64,000 bases of DNA, taken from Corynespora cassiicola. Its lineage: Eukaryota; Ascomycota; Dothideomycetes; Pleosporales; Corynesporascaceae. Where the stretch lies: contig JAEUWY010000019.1 of the NCBI GenBank assembly GCA_022059125.1, forward strand, positions 620,001 through 684,000. Reading direction: 5' to 3'. A program made the position numbers and the translations under genes. The notes below the pieces were generated by a model. It had not been told where the DNA came from and did not search any database. It worked only from the letters and a program-made list of their open reading frames with translations. This document shows positions 44,760 through 56,012 of the stretch, piece after piece; the first letter of the stretch is position 1, and every line of letters starts with the position of its first letter.

Positions 44760-47700
44760 ACTACTCTAAAAAAATATTATAATAACTTAATATAAAAAGT
44801 AACTAGAGTATTTATACTATATTTTTACACGTATAGAAGTTATATTTTTATTTTTTATAGTATATACAGCGTGTTTTCATCTGCTAGCTGCTACTAAAAT
44901 AAACTACTTTTTTATACTTTTTTTTATTTAATTTTTTTTTAATATTTTTTAAACTATAATTTTAGTTTTTTTTAACTTTTATTAAAAAAAATTTATACTA
45001 AATCTGTTTTTTTTTTTAATATTTATACAATAGAAAAGTAATATTAAAATAGTTTATGTAAGAATACAGAGCGATTTATCTCTAATACAGTTTAAATACT
45101 ACTTAAAATAAAAATTTACAGAACTAGAAAATAATTATAAATTAAAATTTATAAGTTTTATATAAAAAAATATTTTTAAACTACAGAACTATTTAGAAAT
45201 ATTATATTTTTTTATATTTTTTTTTAAAAGCTTTTATTTCTAGTTTAGTTTAGTACTATTTTAGTTATAAAAAAATAAAAAATTTAAATAGCTAGATATT
45301 TAAATTTAAGTTAAAATTAAGTTAAAAAATTAAAATTAAAATTTAGTTAAAAGTTAAAGTTACGTGCGTAATACTAAAAAGTAAATTTAAACTTTATATA
45401 GATAAAATTTATTATATTACTTTTTTTTTAATTAGATAAATTGTTTTAATCTATTCTAAATTATAGTCTATTTAAAAAAATATAAATATTTTTTATTAGA
45501 AATAAAGTATTTTATTTTATTATTTATTTTTTATTTTTTATATTTTATAGAAAAAAGTATTACGTATTTATATAACTAGCTAAATACTTAAAATATTACT
45601 ATTTAGCTAGTATATATTTAGTACTTTCTACTTTTTTTTATTTATTTTTTATTTTTTAACTATTATATTCTGTAAGTAATTCGTTCTAATTCTAATATTT
45701 AAATTAACTTATTTTTAAAGCTTTTAACTATTTTAACAGCTTTACTTTACTATATTTATTTTAGTTTTATTTAGTACTTTATTAGTAGTTTATTATAAAA
45801 TATATCTGTGCGTCTATCGCGTTTTAGTTAAAAAATATATTATTAATTTTAAATTTAAGTTAACTTTAAATAAAAAGTATAAATACTATATAGCTTAGAA
45901 AAGTTTTTATAAGCTAGTATATATTTAATTTAAAACGTATTCTAAATAGTTAACTAATACTCTATTTTTAAATTTTAAAGTACTATACTAATAAGTATAA
46001 AATATTAATATAGACTGTAAATAATTAAAAAAAAAAGTTTAAACTATATTTTATTTTTTACTACTATAAAAATTACAGCTAAAATAGTTTTAGTAATAGT
46101 TTAAATAACTAAAATAGAGTTAGAGCGTATATAAACTAAAAAAATACTATTAGCTATTTATACGCTTTTAAAAACAGTTTATAAAAATATAAGAAAAAAA
46201 ATTAAAAGTTAGCTAATTTAAAAATAGTTTATTTTTATAGTTTAATTTATATAAATTAAAAAAAAACTACTAATTCTACTAAGTTTTTTTTAGTAAAATA
46301 GTTTTAGTAAACAGGTAAATTAGCTAAAACTCTAATAAAGCTTAATAATAAGTTAGAACTAAAAAAATTAAATAGTAATTTATTTATTTATAATAAAAAT
46401 TAAAAAAATTAGTAGTTAAGCCGGAGGCGGGTCTAATATAAATTCTAAATAAATACTTAATAACTATTTTATACTACTCTATTACTTTACAGATAACTTA
46501 TATTTTCTATTTTATTTTTCTATATTTAAAGCTATTAGTTTAGAAACTAAAAAAATTCTAGCTTATTTAGATACTTATTATAAAACGCTTTAAATTTATA
46601 AAAAACGTTTATAAAGTTAAATATATTATACTATATAAAATCTAGGTTATATCTAATCTAGCTTATTTAGTACTTTAATAATAAAAGTACTAGTTTACTA
46701 GCAAGAATATTTTTAATTTTCTATTTTTTTACTCTATTAATAGATACTTTAATAAGTTTTAGAGTTTTTTATTCTAAAAATAAATTATTTAAGTTTTTAT
46801 AAAAAAATATTTAGTATAAATATATTATAGATTTTTAATTTAAAAAATAATTTAAAGCAGTATAAATAGCTTATTTTTTTTATTATTTTAAAAAAAATCT
46901 GTTTACTATTTAAACAGCTTTTAACTTAGTTTTATTAATAATAAATTTTTAGTTTTTAAATATATTTAATTTTTAATATTTTAATTTATTTAATAGTAAT
47001 AAGAATTAACTTAAACTTATATTTATTTTTAAATTTTTTTAAAAAAAATTTTTATAATTTTTTATATTTTATATATTTAAAAAACAAAAACTAAAATATT
47101 TTAGTAGTTTAGCTTTTTCTAAAGCTTTAAAAGTTTAAACTTTTTTTAATATTAACTCTAATAAAGTTTAGAACTATATAAAACTTAGTATAAAATTATT
47201 TTTAAATTTATATATAGTAAAGTAATTTAAACGCGATTTATTAATAGCAGAAATTTACTTTAGTTATTTTAGTAGTAGCTTATAAATAGTTTTAGTTTCT
47301 AGTTAATATATTAATTTATAATTTTAGTTTAGCTGTTTATTTTTTTTATAGTATACAGTAAATAGTTTAATTTTAATACTAATAATATAATAGAATTTAG
47401 ACTAAAAGTTAAAAATAAACTATAGTTTTTAGTTAAATATAATAGTTTTTAAATATATTTAAATTAGTATATTTACTAAGTAAACAGATAAGCTATACTA
47501 TATATATTAATATTTTTATAATATAAAATTAATACAGCTTATTTAGAAAGTTAATTAATAATTACTAAAATTTAGTTATACTTAGCTTTATTATAAAGAA
47601 ATTTATTAAAATCTATATAGAAATATTATATAAGTTTATTTAAAATAAAAAGTAAATAGATTTTTTTAGCAGTTTAAATTTATTTTAAATATATTTATTT

Positions 47701-49566
47701 ATAGGTAAAGTAGTTTTTTATATATTATTTATATAAATTAATTATACTTTTTTAGTAGTATTTTTAAACTAATAATTAGTAGATTTTTATAGAGCTAAAG
47801 TGTGCAGAAAAAACTTAGTTATAAGTTTTTTATATTAAGTATATAATAAACGTAAAATTTTAAAAAATATATAACTAACATTAATATAATATAAGTCTGT
47901 TCTGTATTTAGTACTAATTAGATAAATTTTTTTATTTTTTTATAAAGTTTAATTAATTTTTTTTCAAAAAAGTATTAATAAGTTTAAAAAAATTAAAGTT
48001 TATAAAATTTTTAAAAAATATTATTTATATATTAATAGTATATTAAGTTTAAACTTTAATATATTTCTAAGCTAACTTAGCGTTTTTTTAAAAATTAAAG
48101 TAATATAGTTTAATTAATATATAAAAATAATTATTACGCTAAATAGCAGAAATTTTTTTTATATTTTATTTATAATAACTAAAAATATTAGCTTTAGTAT
48201 TATTTTTATTTAAAGTATATTTAATACAGAAGTTAAAAAGCGCTAAATTCTCTATTTATTTTACTTATTATATATTAAAAACTTTAGTAGTTATAAAGTA
48301 TTTAAATTATTTATAATTAAAATATATTTAAATTTAATATTTTATAAAAAAAAGATTAGTTTGCTATTTTTTAAAAGCAGTAATAATAGTAAAAAGTTTT
48401 TTATTATATATTTTTCAATTTAGTTTAGAGCTAAATAAAATTTTACTGTAAAAAACGTAAAAATACTATTTTTTATTAGTATATTACTAAAATTATACAC
48501 TTATAATTACGCTATTTAATATATTTATTTTTAGTTTTATAAATAATTTAAAATTAAAATAGTATAGTATTAGAATAGAAAAAAAAGCTTTTTTTAAAGT
48601 TTTAAAAGCTTAGTTATATACTAAAATTTATTTAAAAAATACTATAAAACTTTAAAATATACTAATTAAAAAAGCTATTAAAAAATATTTTAGTATAAAT
48701 TATTAGTAAAAGCTAATAAATTTTAAAACTAATTTTATTTTAGTAATAGTAGTAGATTAGACTTAGTTCTGCAGAGCTTCTATTTTTTTTAAATTTATTT
48801 TTAATTTTTAATTAGTTAAAATATATTTTAAATATTAAATATATTTTATAAAAAATTTAAATTTAGCTATATCTATCTGTAGTTTAGTTTAACGTAATTA
48901 TTTTAAAATAGTTTTAATATACTAAATATAAATTAGTTTATTTTTAAAGTAAATAAAAATATTATTTAAGTATACAATACAGAAGTTATTAAAGTAATCT
49001 ATTAAAATATTATTTATATACTGTTAGAATATAGCTGGACTATTACACAGTCTAAATAAAAAAACTTTATATTTATATATTCTGTATTATATTTAAAAAA
49101 TAGTATATTTTTTACTATTAAAGTTTATATAAATTTTATTAAATATAGTATAAATATTTAATTTTATAAAAAATTTAGTTTTACTGAATTTTACTAGCAG
49201 TTTATTTATTTAAAATATTAAATAAATATTTTTTTAAATAAAAGTGTTTAGTTTATAATAGTTAACGTATACTTTTAGTTTTTTATTTAATTTATAAATA
49301 TAGAGAATAAAAAATATAAAAAAGCTCTAGCTCTGCTTAATAAAACTATATTAAAATTAAATTATTATAAATTTTTAAATAGTTTTAAGTTTTTTAAAAT
49401 TTTACTTATATAAAAAACTATAGCTACTTAAAAGAAATTTTTATTAAAAAATTTTTATAATTATATAGTTAATATAGAAAAAGATAGAGTGCGGCTTTTA
49501 AGTTAAATATATTTTAATAAAATTTATATATAAAAAATAGTTAGTTTAGTATTAGAAAAACAACAG
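44760..49566 (-). mobile_element. Relic A: RIP-degraded Ty3/gypsy retrotransposon (left part)
   Basis: AT-rich DNA in which CA and TG are rare and TA abundant. On the minus strand, conceptual reading with many TAA/TAG stops gives a clear Ty3/gypsy pol. The linker before RT is at about 49.40-49.55 kb. RT motifs of the LRxxVDYRxLN and FGLCNSPATFQ kinds occur at 49.0-49.3 kb, and a decayed YLDD region lies at about 48.97 kb. A thumb/RNase H connection of the type found in one fungal gypsy group is at 48.78-48.86 kb. The integrase region with the DGQTE-like catalytic Glu is at 47.22-47.36 kb. The rest (44.76-46.4 kb) should hold the 3' end and LTR, but I could not delimit it. The family differs from the intact element. 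Confidence 0.75.
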
Positions 49567-49571
49567 TTTTA
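49567..49571. repeat. Target site duplication, left copy (tttta)
   Basis: The five bases tttta directly precede the left LTR and recur at 56383-56387 directly behind the right LTR. This is the normal length for Ty3/gypsy integration. Confidence 0.85.
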
Positions 49572-49941
49572 TGTTAAGGCTGTGCTACAGGCTATGAGCG
49601 AGGCTAGGGAGCAAGTAGCTGCTTGGGTTGATTCTCGGGGATAAGTACTGGTAGGGTCACGTGAGTGAAACGATGTGCGATATGCTGTACGGGTCTCCGT
49701 GTTGGCAGATAGAGCACGATAGGTTGATAGTCAATTCCAAACGATAGATTTGCTAACAAGGTGAACACAATTGTAGAGTACAATTGTGTGGACTATATAC
49801 ATGTGCCTGAGGCTTCTGCTCAGTACTGCTCAGTTGCTCAGTACTGCTGAGCGGACTGATCAACTGAGCACGTCACGTGACCAGCCATGGCGGTGCGACC
49901 CTGTCGGCCCCGTCATTGGCCCACGTTTGTGGCTCATAACA
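49572..49941 (-). repeat. 3' LTR of the intact retrotransposon (370 bp)
   Basis: It begins TGTTAAGG and ends CATAACA on the plus strand, so the 5' TG and 3' CA rule is met on both strands. It matches 56013-56382 with no visible difference. It contains TATATA at 49794-49799, readable on both strands, and a near-perfect palindrome at 49765-49789. On the plus strand it lies directly upstream of the opposite-strand ORF and could drive it. Confidence 0.95.
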
Positions 49942-49954
49942 CTATCCCCCCTCT
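49942..49954 (-). promoter_or_regulatory. Polypurine tract (plus-strand primer)
   Basis: On the minus strand the sequence AGAGGGGGGATAG directly abuts the 3' LTR, as expected of the primer for second-strand synthesis. Confidence 0.8.
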
Positions 49955-49982
49955 AGCCTAGCTCGGTCCTCTGAGCTAACAT

Positions 49983-50594
49983 ATGACGCGCGGGTTTCCC
50001 TCGTTGCTGCCCACTTTCGCAACGATGCCTAAAACACCAACAGTCTCCAGTACCGTCCGCCGTCATCGCCTAGCTGATTTTGTCGAGGCCGTAGGAGAAG
50101 TCATGGTTCAAAAGTGTTCGACTTGCGTAAAGCATAAACGAGTGTGTAAGGTGCATGTTCGTTCCGGAAAGTGCAGTGAGTGTCTGCATCGCGGGCAGCG
50201 GTGCAACATTCGCGTTACTCAGTCCGAGTTCCAGCGTCTTGCTAAGGAGAAAGAGAAATTGCGACAACAGATAAAGGAGTCGCGCGAAGCGCAGGATGCG
50301 GCTGTGAAAGCGCATGAAAAGGCCTTGGAGGACTTGCAGGTGGCGAGAGCCAAAGAAGAGCGGCTTCGTCAACAGATGGACTTGCTCGATCGTCGTGCGG
50401 AGGAGGCCATATCGGTGGAGGAACGAGACCTGGAGGAGCAAGAGCAGCGGGAACGCGAGGCGTTGTCCGAAGTTCTTACTTTCGACGGTCCTTCCGAGGG
50501 TCTTGCTCTTAACCTTTCTCCGAGCACTTGGAGCGCTATCGAGGGTTTTCCCGACAACTTCTGGGAAGTACCCGTGTCGTCCGCTGGTCCCTAA
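49983..50594 (+). CDS. Opposite-strand ORF of the retrotransposon: Zn2Cys6-type coiled-coil protein
   Basis: 203 residues, or 189 from the second Met (50025, MPKTPTVSS), encoded on the strand opposite to gag-pol. Cysteines at 45, 48, 55, 64, 67 and 74 give C-x2-C-x6-C-x8-C-x2-C-x6-C, which fits the fungal Zn2Cys6 (Gal4-type) cluster in every spacing. Lys/Arg residues sit between Cys 2 and 3, as in DNA-binding members. A charged coiled coil covers residues 81-160 (many Glu, Lys, Arg, with Leu/Ala heptads). The tail is acidic and hydrophobic ([10 protein letters not shown]). Only 59 bp overlap the end of pol, so it is not a shadow frame. It starts 42-84 bp behind the LTR. Whether it is translated, and its role, are unknown; DNA binding or structural use are both possible. 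Confidence 0.75.
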   Translation: MTRGFPSLLPTFATMPKTPTVSSTVRRHRLADFVEAVGEVMVQKCSTCVKHKRVCKVHVRSGKCSECLHRGQRCNIRVTQSEFQRLAKEKEKLRQQIKESREAQDAAVKAHEKALEDLQVARAKEERLRQQMDLLDRRAEEAISVEERDLEEQEQREREALSEVLTFDGPSEGLALNLSPSTWSAIEGFPDNFWEVPVSSAGP

Positions 50595-53500
50595 GTGTTT
50601 GGTCGTGTACGATGTGTCGCCTTTCTTCGGGTATGTTTTCTTTGATTACCCCTGTGTAGTAGTGGAGGTGATTTCGTCTTCGGCTTTCCTTGAGTAGTCG
50701 CTGACAGTTCTTCAGGTTTCGTTCTGGTTCCCAAGTGTTTTCCGAATCTGGGTATCCTTTCCATTTGACCAACCATTCCTGTGCGAAGTGGTTGTCGCGG
50801 AATTCGTCTCGTCCTATCTCGCGGTAGCCTACTAGCGCTTCTACTTCGAATTCGACTTCTTCTTCCGTCTCGTAATGGAAGTGTTCTTGGACTGGTGTTT
50901 CGGCGTCGGCAGGTTCCAATAGTGACACATGGAACACTGGGTGTATTCTAGCATTGGCAGGGAGTTGGAGTTTATAGTTGACTGGTCCCTTTCGTTCTAG
51001 AATCAAAAATGGTCCGACCTTGACGTGATCCAATTTCTTGCTTGGTCGTGTCGTTCGAAGATTTTTCGTGAGAAGATACACTTTATCCCCCCTCTTTAGC
51101 TGAGGTGCCATTTTTCGTTTCTGGTTGACATAAGAAATGGTCTTGCGTTGTGCTGTCTCGATATTCTTTCGTAATTGTTCGTGAAGTTCTCGTAATTCTC
51201 CCGATTTGTCCATTGCTTGACTTGCAACTGGCTTGATTCGTTCTTCCTTAATCCTTGGTAATAGGAGATTTGGGTGTGTCCCGTGTAATGCATAATAAGG
51301 AGATTGCTTCGTCGTTACTGATTCTCTGTTGTTGAATGCGAGTTGTGCCATGGGTAGTAGTGATACCCAATTATTTTGTTTTTGGTTGCTATACATCCGT
51401 AGGTATGTTTTCATGGTCTGGTTTGTTCTTTCTGTTTGACCGTCTGTCTGTGGATGGTATGCCGTTGATAATTTTCTTTTAATTCCGATGGCTGACATCA
51501 GTGTCGTCCAGTAGTTTGATGTGAAGAGTTTGTCTCTGTCGCTGATGATTGATTGAGGCAATCCGTGATACCTAACTACGCGATCCAGAATAACCTGTGC
51601 TAGTTCCGGCGCAGTGTAGTTGTCTCTAAATGGAATCATTTCTGCGTATTTCGTGAATCTGTCCACAACCACTAGGATGGCATTGTAGGGTACTCTGGAA
51701 ACCGGGTCGTGAGACGTTGGTAATCCGGTGACAAAGTCCATAGCAATGTCTGTCCATGGTTTGTCTGGTATTTCTACAGCTTGTAGTTCTCCATATTGAG
51801 CGTGTGTACTGTGCTTGTTCTTTTGACATGTTGTGCATTTCTTGATGAACTTCGCTACTTTGTCTTTCAATCCAGGGATGTCGTACGTTCGTTGTATCAG
51901 TTTGATCGTTTGTTCGACACCTGGGTGTCCGTGCAACGGATCTTCGTGATACTGCTGGATGATGGTTTGATGAAGTTCTTCTGGTACTTGTTGATGTACT
52001 GTCATGATAAGATTGATGCTGCGTGCTGGCCCTAAAGTGCCGTCTGGCGCTTGCTTGAGGATAGCAGCTTCGTTCGTTGACTTGGTTCCTGCGATGTCCG
52101 TCCTTCGACTCAGAGCATCTGCTCTTCCATTTTCTTTGCCTGGTGTGTAGACAATCTTGAATTTGTACTGTCCTAGTTCTTCACTCCATCTGGTATGTCG
52201 TCGGTCTAATGGTTTGGTTGTCGTGAATGTCATTAGATTCTTGTGGTCCGAGTATACCGTGAGTTCTGAACAGCTTTCTGCGTAGATTCTCCAATGCTTG
52301 AGAGAGTCTATGATGGCAAGTAATTCCTTGTCGTGAACATCGTAGTTTTCTTCAGCTCCGCTGAACTTTCTCGAATAGTAGGCAATCGGGTGCCATTTGC
52401 CTTCTTTTTCTTGACTGATGCATGCTCCCATTGCTAGGTCTGATGCGTCTGTTTCCATGCGTAAGGGTTTTCCACTGGTGAAAGATATGAGAACCGGTGG
52501 TGATATGCTTGCTTCTTTGAGTGTCTCAAAGGCTTGTTGTTGGTCTGTATCCCACTTAAATGGTACATCTTTTCTTGTTAATTTGGTGAGTGGTAGTGCC
52601 TTTTCTGAGTAGTGATCGATGAACTGCCTGTTGAAGTTGCAGAATCCTAAGAAGGATTGTATGTCCTTGACGTTCTTTGGCGTAGGCCAGTTCTTGACTA
52701 CTTCAATTTTCTTTGGACTGATCTTGACTCCGTGTCTTCCCACAATGTGTCCTAAGAATTCAACTTCTTCTTTGTGGAATTCACATTTCTCTGGTTTGAG
52801 TCGTAGTCCTGCTTTTCCCAAACATTCCAGTACTGTTCGTACGTGCTGGACGTGTTCCTTGAGGTCCTTGGAAAAGACTAGGATGTCATCTAGGTATGCG
52901 ATGACGAATATGTCTAGGTGTGCTCTCAACACGTTGTTGATGAGTGCCTGACATGTCGCAGGTGCGTTGGTAAGACCGAATGGCATTACAAGATATTCAT
53001 AGTGCCCATACCGCGTCCGGAATGCCGTCTTCCATTCTTCACCTTTCTTCATGCGTATCAAGTTGTACGCGCCTCGGAGATCTAAGGCTGTAAATATCTG
53101 TGCTCCAGATAGCCTATCTCTGAGCTCTTGAATGTTCGGTAGTGGATATCTGTTCTTGATCGTGATGTTGTTGAGTTTCCTAAAATCCACACATAACCGT
53201 AGGGATCCATCTTTCTTGGGAACAAAGATGATCGGGTATCCCGCCTCTGACGTTGATTCGCGTATGAATCCTTTCTTGAGGTTTTCATCGAGGTATGCTC
53301 GTAACGATACGAGTTCTTTTTCCGTTAGACTGTAGATGGGCTCGAAAGTCGGATGCTTTCCTTCCTGAAGGGCTATTTCGCAGTCCCAGGGCTGATGCTT
53401 AGGTAACGCTCTGTCGTCTACCTCTTCTCGAAAGAGTGGTTCCCATTTGCTGTACTCTTCGGGGATTACAGGAGTTGCGCGAGTTGTCTCCAAATCTCTC

Positions 53501-54063
53501 ACTTCTTTGTCCGGTGGCTCCTTGTCGGATCTGGTGGAGTCGACCTTTCTTCTTGAAAGCGTCTTAGTCGATCCCTTGCTGCCTATGTTATTCAGCGTGA
53601 TCTCATCTACCATCGAACGCTGCCGATGCGTAGGTCCCGATGCGATGGCGCACTCGCATCCTATGAACGAAAGCTTCTTTTTCGCCCAGTCGATATATGG
53701 GTTATGCTTTCTGAACCATGGAAGTCCTAAAATGACGTCGTGGATGGCCGTGCCCATGATGTCGAAGGAGATCTCTTCCTGGTGTCCCTGGATGTCCATG
53801 ATGGTCGTGGCTTCTTGATCCATCAATGCTTTTCCTGGCATCTTCCTTCCAGTTGCCGTGTGGAGGAAATAGGGTCGCTCGTGGGCATGCGTTCTTGCCT
53901 TACTACGCTTTACAGCCTGCTGTGAAAGGTAGTTGCGCTGAGCCCCTGTGTCTAATAATGCCTTCATCCAGTATCCATTAAGCTTGACAGGTAGCTTGAC
54001 TAAGTTCTCTGAGTTGGTAGCGCACAATGCCTTGGGTCGATCCCAGGCGCTAAGTGCTGTCCT
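50536..54063 (-). CDS. pol: pol: protease, reverse transcriptase, RNase H, integrase, chromodomain
   Basis: 1175 codons in the -1 frame relative to gag, entered at the slippery site, so no own start codon is needed (the first internal ATG-like start is a TTG at 54027). In order: aspartic protease (LLDTGAQ, about 36 codons after entry); RT with [23 protein letters not shown] and YLDDILVFS; RNase H with [11 protein letters not shown] and HDKELLAI; an HHCC integrase N-domain ending CTTCQKNK; the integrase core with [14 protein letters not shown] and [12 protein letters not shown]. The C-terminal chromodomain reads [18 protein letters not shown] (about 50.70-50.85 kb). Chromodomains of this kind direct integration to heterochromatin, which fits the site. 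All catalytic motifs look intact. Confidence 0.95.
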   Translation of the reverse strand, partial: RTALSAWDRPKALCATNSENLVKLPVKLNGYWMKALLDTGAQRNYLSQQAVKRSKARTHAHERPYFLHTATGRKMPGKALMDQEATTIMDIQGHQEEISFDIMGTAIHDVILGLPWFRKHNPYIDWAKKKLSFIGCECAIASGPTHRQRSMVDEITLNNIGSKGSTKTLSRRKVDSTRSDKEPPDKEVRDLETTRATPVIPEEYSKWEPLFREEVDDRALPKHQPWDCEIALQEGKHPTFEPIYSLTEKELVSLRAYLDENLKKGFIRESTSEAGYPIIFVPKKDGSLRLCVDFRKLNNITIKNRYPLPNIQELRDRLSGAQIFTALDLRGAYNLIRMKKGEEWKTAFRTRYGHYEYLVMPFGLTNAPATCQALINNVLRAHLDIFVIAYLDDILVFSKDLKEHVQHVRTVLECLGKAGLRLKPEKCEFHKEEVEFLGHIVGRHGVKISPKKIEVVKNWPTPKNVKDIQSFLGFCNFNRQFIDHYSEKALPLTKLTRKDVPFKWDTDQQQAFETLKEASISPPVLISFTSGKPLRMETDASDLAMGACISQEKEGKWHPIAYYSRKFSGAEENYDVHDKELLAIIDSLKHWRIYAESCSELTVYSDHKNLMTFTTTKPLDRRHTRWSEELGQYKFKIVYTPGKENGRADALSRRTDIAGTKSTNEAAILKQAPDGTLGPARSINLIMTVHQQVPEELHQTIIQQYHEDPLHGHPGVEQTIKLIQRTYDIPGLKDKVAKFIKKCTTCQKNKHSTHAQYGELQAVEIPDKPWTDIAMDFVTGLPTSHDPVSRVPYNAILVVVDRFTKYAEMIPFRDNYTAPELAQVILDRVVRYHGLPQSIISDRDKLFTSNYWTTLMSAIGIKRKLSTAYHPQTDGQTERTNQTMKTYLRMYSNQKQNNWVSLLPMAQLAFNNRESVTTKQSPYYALHGTHPNLLLPRIKEERIKPVASQAMDKSGELRELHEQLRKNIETAQRKTISYVNQKRKMAPQLKRGDKVYLLTKNLRTTRPSKKLDHVKVGPFLILERKGPVNYKLQLPANARIHPVFHVSLLEPADAETPVQEHFHYETEEEVEFEVEALVGYREIGRDEFRDNHFAQEWLVKWKGYPDSENTWEPERNLKNCQRLLKESRRRNHLHYYTGVIKENIPEERRHIVHDQTLRDQRTTRVLPRSCRENPR

Positions 54064-55994
54064 AAAAAAGACTCGTTGCTGAATCCATACAAGCGTTTCT
54101 CATTCCAGTGACGTTCGCAATCATCGTGTAAGCATGTTTGCCAGAGATCTTGCGTACATCTCCTGTTGACTAGCATGTTCGTTGCGAGTTCTTCAGCTTC
54201 GTTCATCCCGGGGAAATGTTGTGATTGTCGTTTGTCCCATAGGTGAGTGTCGCATACATGTGTCTCGCAGTCGAACCATTGATGTTTGCATTCGCGTGGT
54301 TTGGATGGAAACCAGTTTGCGGCCATCTTGTCCGAGTAGTGGATTTGACATTGGTCTTCTCGACAAGAGGTCCATGAGTAAGTTACGTGTTTTGGATTCC
54401 TTGGGTCTAGGTAGTATTGCAGTTCTTGCGTGTTTCGGCTTCGTAGAGGACTTGGAACCGTGTTTGGTTCGCTGTCAGGGTCTGGTAAAACTCCCAGTTT
54501 GATTCCTGAATCTGGTTGATTGACTCGTTCCCATGCCTTGGAACTGCGTCGTTGTCGGCGTTCCTCTGGGTCTTGATTTTCTTTGTCTGAGTCATTGTGC
54601 CTCTTTGTCCGTTTGCGCGTTACAGGTGATTCTTCCCGCCATGCGGGCGTTCTTGTCGAATCTCTCCTGTGTTCCTTAAGAGCTTCGGCCAATTCTTGTA
54701 TTTCTTCGAGGTCCTTGTTCATCCTGAATCGTGCGAGTTCGGGTGGCGTGCTGCCATCGCTGTTTCTTTCGAACTCGTAACTGGCGTCGCTTAGATAGTC
54801 TTCGTGATCGTGTGCTTCGCGAAAGGCTTCTTCTTCCTCGGGGCTAGGTCCTTCAAATTTGACTTCTTTAAGGATGCTCCTAGGCTCCGTTTGAGTGCCT
54901 TTGTCTTGATACTGAACACAATCGAAGAATCCCTCCGTTTCTCCATGTCGCAGTGGTTCGCTGTCGCAGATGAATCCCGTTTTCTGGAATCTGTCTACGA
55001 CGACTTTCCATTCATCGTCTGCGTCGGATTCGTCATCCGGAGTGGTTTGCAATACATTTAGCTGTCGAACGACCTTGTTCTTTGATCGACAGTCTCTTGC
55101 GATGTGGCCTGTCTTTCCACACGCGTAGCAAGTTATAGCCTTGCCTTTAGGCTTGTCGTTTCTCTTTTTGTTACCTCCTCGTCCCGCTTCCTGGATATTA
55201 CCGAGGACCATTGGTTCGTCACCATAGGTGTCACGAGTGAGATGCGTTACCTTGCGTTCAACTCGTTTACCGGTGTTGGCGTTGTAGTACCCTTTGCCAT
55301 AGCTTGGTTTGGTACGTTGTCGGTATCGTGGGTTTTGGTCCTGGCGTAATTCCATACGCAGTTCGTACAGTTTCTGATCGATGTCGATGGACTCATTTAT
55401 AAGTTGTTCAAGCGTGTCGAGCTGAGCTCCAGAACGCATGAGTTCTTCTTTGACGTTGGGTTTGAGTCCTTGGCGGTACATCGTCATAAGTGCCTTGTCA
55501 TCCCATTCCGTGAGGATCGACAGTTGCTGAAATTCGTTGGCGTAGTCAGCAGCTGAAGCCCGTTGTTTGAGATGTTGGATGTCTCGTCCGGCAATTGTAT
55601 CCTTGTTGGCGATTCCGAAGACTTGTTTGATCTTCTCCTTGAATTCATCGAAATCCTCCATCCATTCGTTGACGTCGTCGTTGGCTTCGCCGTCCTTGTA
55701 CTTGATGAGAGCTGGTTTGATCCATTGAAGTGCTTTGCCTCTCATGTACGTGGCTGCGAACATGACGCGTTTCTTTTCCTTAACGTTTCCACCTTGGAAG
55801 TCGAAGAACAAGTCGAGCTGCAAGAGCCAGTCTTCGAGCTTGCTTCGTTCTCCATGGTAGAGGTCAGGTGTTGCTACTTTGATAGAATTGTTGTCTGCCG
55901 TGTTAGGTTGTACGATTGCACCAGTAGTGGCCTTAGCACCAACAGTGCTACTGGTTGGGGTTGAGGGTGCGCGTGATCCTGAAGTGGTACTCAT
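54000..55994 (-). CDS. gag: gag: capsid/nucleocapsid with extra Cys/His repeats
   Basis: 664 residues. A retrotransposon Gag domain ([15 protein letters not shown] to about residue 210) is followed by a CCHC zinc knuckle, [14 protein letters not shown], at residue 289. The remaining 360 residues are unusually long for a gypsy Gag, with acidic and basic low-complexity parts. Near the end come three C-x4-C-x2-H-x3-K repeats, at residues 544-556, 576-588 and 621-633; the last two have one more Cys 7-8 residues upstream (569, 613). The start at 55994 lies 18 bp after the LTR. The last 21 codons overlap pol in the -1 frame. Confidence 0.93.
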   Translation of the reverse strand: MSTTSGSRAPSTPTSSTVGAKATTGAIVQPNTADNNSIKVATPDLYHGERSKLEDWLLQLDLFFDFQGGNVKEKKRVMFAATYMRGKALQWIKPALIKYKDGEANDDVNEWMEDFDEFKEKIKQVFGIANKDTIAGRDIQHLKQRASAADYANEFQQLSILTEWDDKALMTMYRQGLKPNVKEELMRSGAQLDTLEQLINESIDIDQKLYELRMELRQDQNPRYRQRTKPSYGKGYYNANTGKRVERKVTHLTRDTYGDEPMVLGNIQEAGRGGNKKRNDKPKGKAITCYACGKTGHIARDCRSKNKVVRQLNVLQTTPDDESDADDEWKVVVDRFQKTGFICDSEPLRHGETEGFFDCVQYQDKGTQTEPRSILKEVKFEGPSPEEEEAFREAHDHEDYLSDASYEFERNSDGSTPPELARFRMNKDLEEIQELAEALKEHRRDSTRTPAWREESPVTRKRTKRHNDSDKENQDPEERRQRRSSKAWERVNQPDSGIKLGVLPDPDSEPNTVPSPLRSRNTQELQYYLDPRNPKHVTYSWTSCREDQCQIHYSDKMAANWFPSKPRECKHQWFDCETHVCDTHLWDKRQSQHFPGMNEAEELATNMLVNRRCTQDLWQTCLHDDCERHWNEKRLYGFSNESFLGQHLAPGIDPRHCALPTQRT
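54017..54069 (-). promoter_or_regulatory. -1 ribosomal frameshift site: T TTT TTA heptamer and hairpin
   Basis: The heptamer at 54069-54063 is in the exact X XXY YYZ phase of the gag frame (codons end T, TTT, TTA). The -1 frame continues as pol without a stop. Ten bases behind it, TAGCGC can pair with GCGCTA. An inner stem (CCT/AGG and GGG/CCC) closes a five-base loop ATCGA. The heptamer is the one used by HIV-1. The whole signal lies before the gag stop at 54000-54002. Confidence 0.8.
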
Positions 55995-56002
55995 CTTGAA
56001 GG

Positions 56003-56012
56003 GTGTTCACAA
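56003..56012 (-). promoter_or_regulatory. Primer binding site, probably self-priming
   Basis: Directly after the 5' LTR the minus strand reads TT then GTGAACAC. It does not start with TGG, as a site for a tRNA CCA end would. Its complement GTGTTCAC occurs in the LTR at 56202-56209, about 27-32 bases after the TATATA, where the mRNA should begin. This is the layout of Tf1-type self-priming. Confidence 0.55.

Noticed and set aside
44760..49566. Long AT-rich tract as a CRISPR-like, viral or mitochondrial segment
   Set aside because: No regular spacer array exists; the reading of gypsy RT and integrase motifs with RIP-type stops explains it as nuclear repeat DNA. A centromere remains possible but nothing here shows it.
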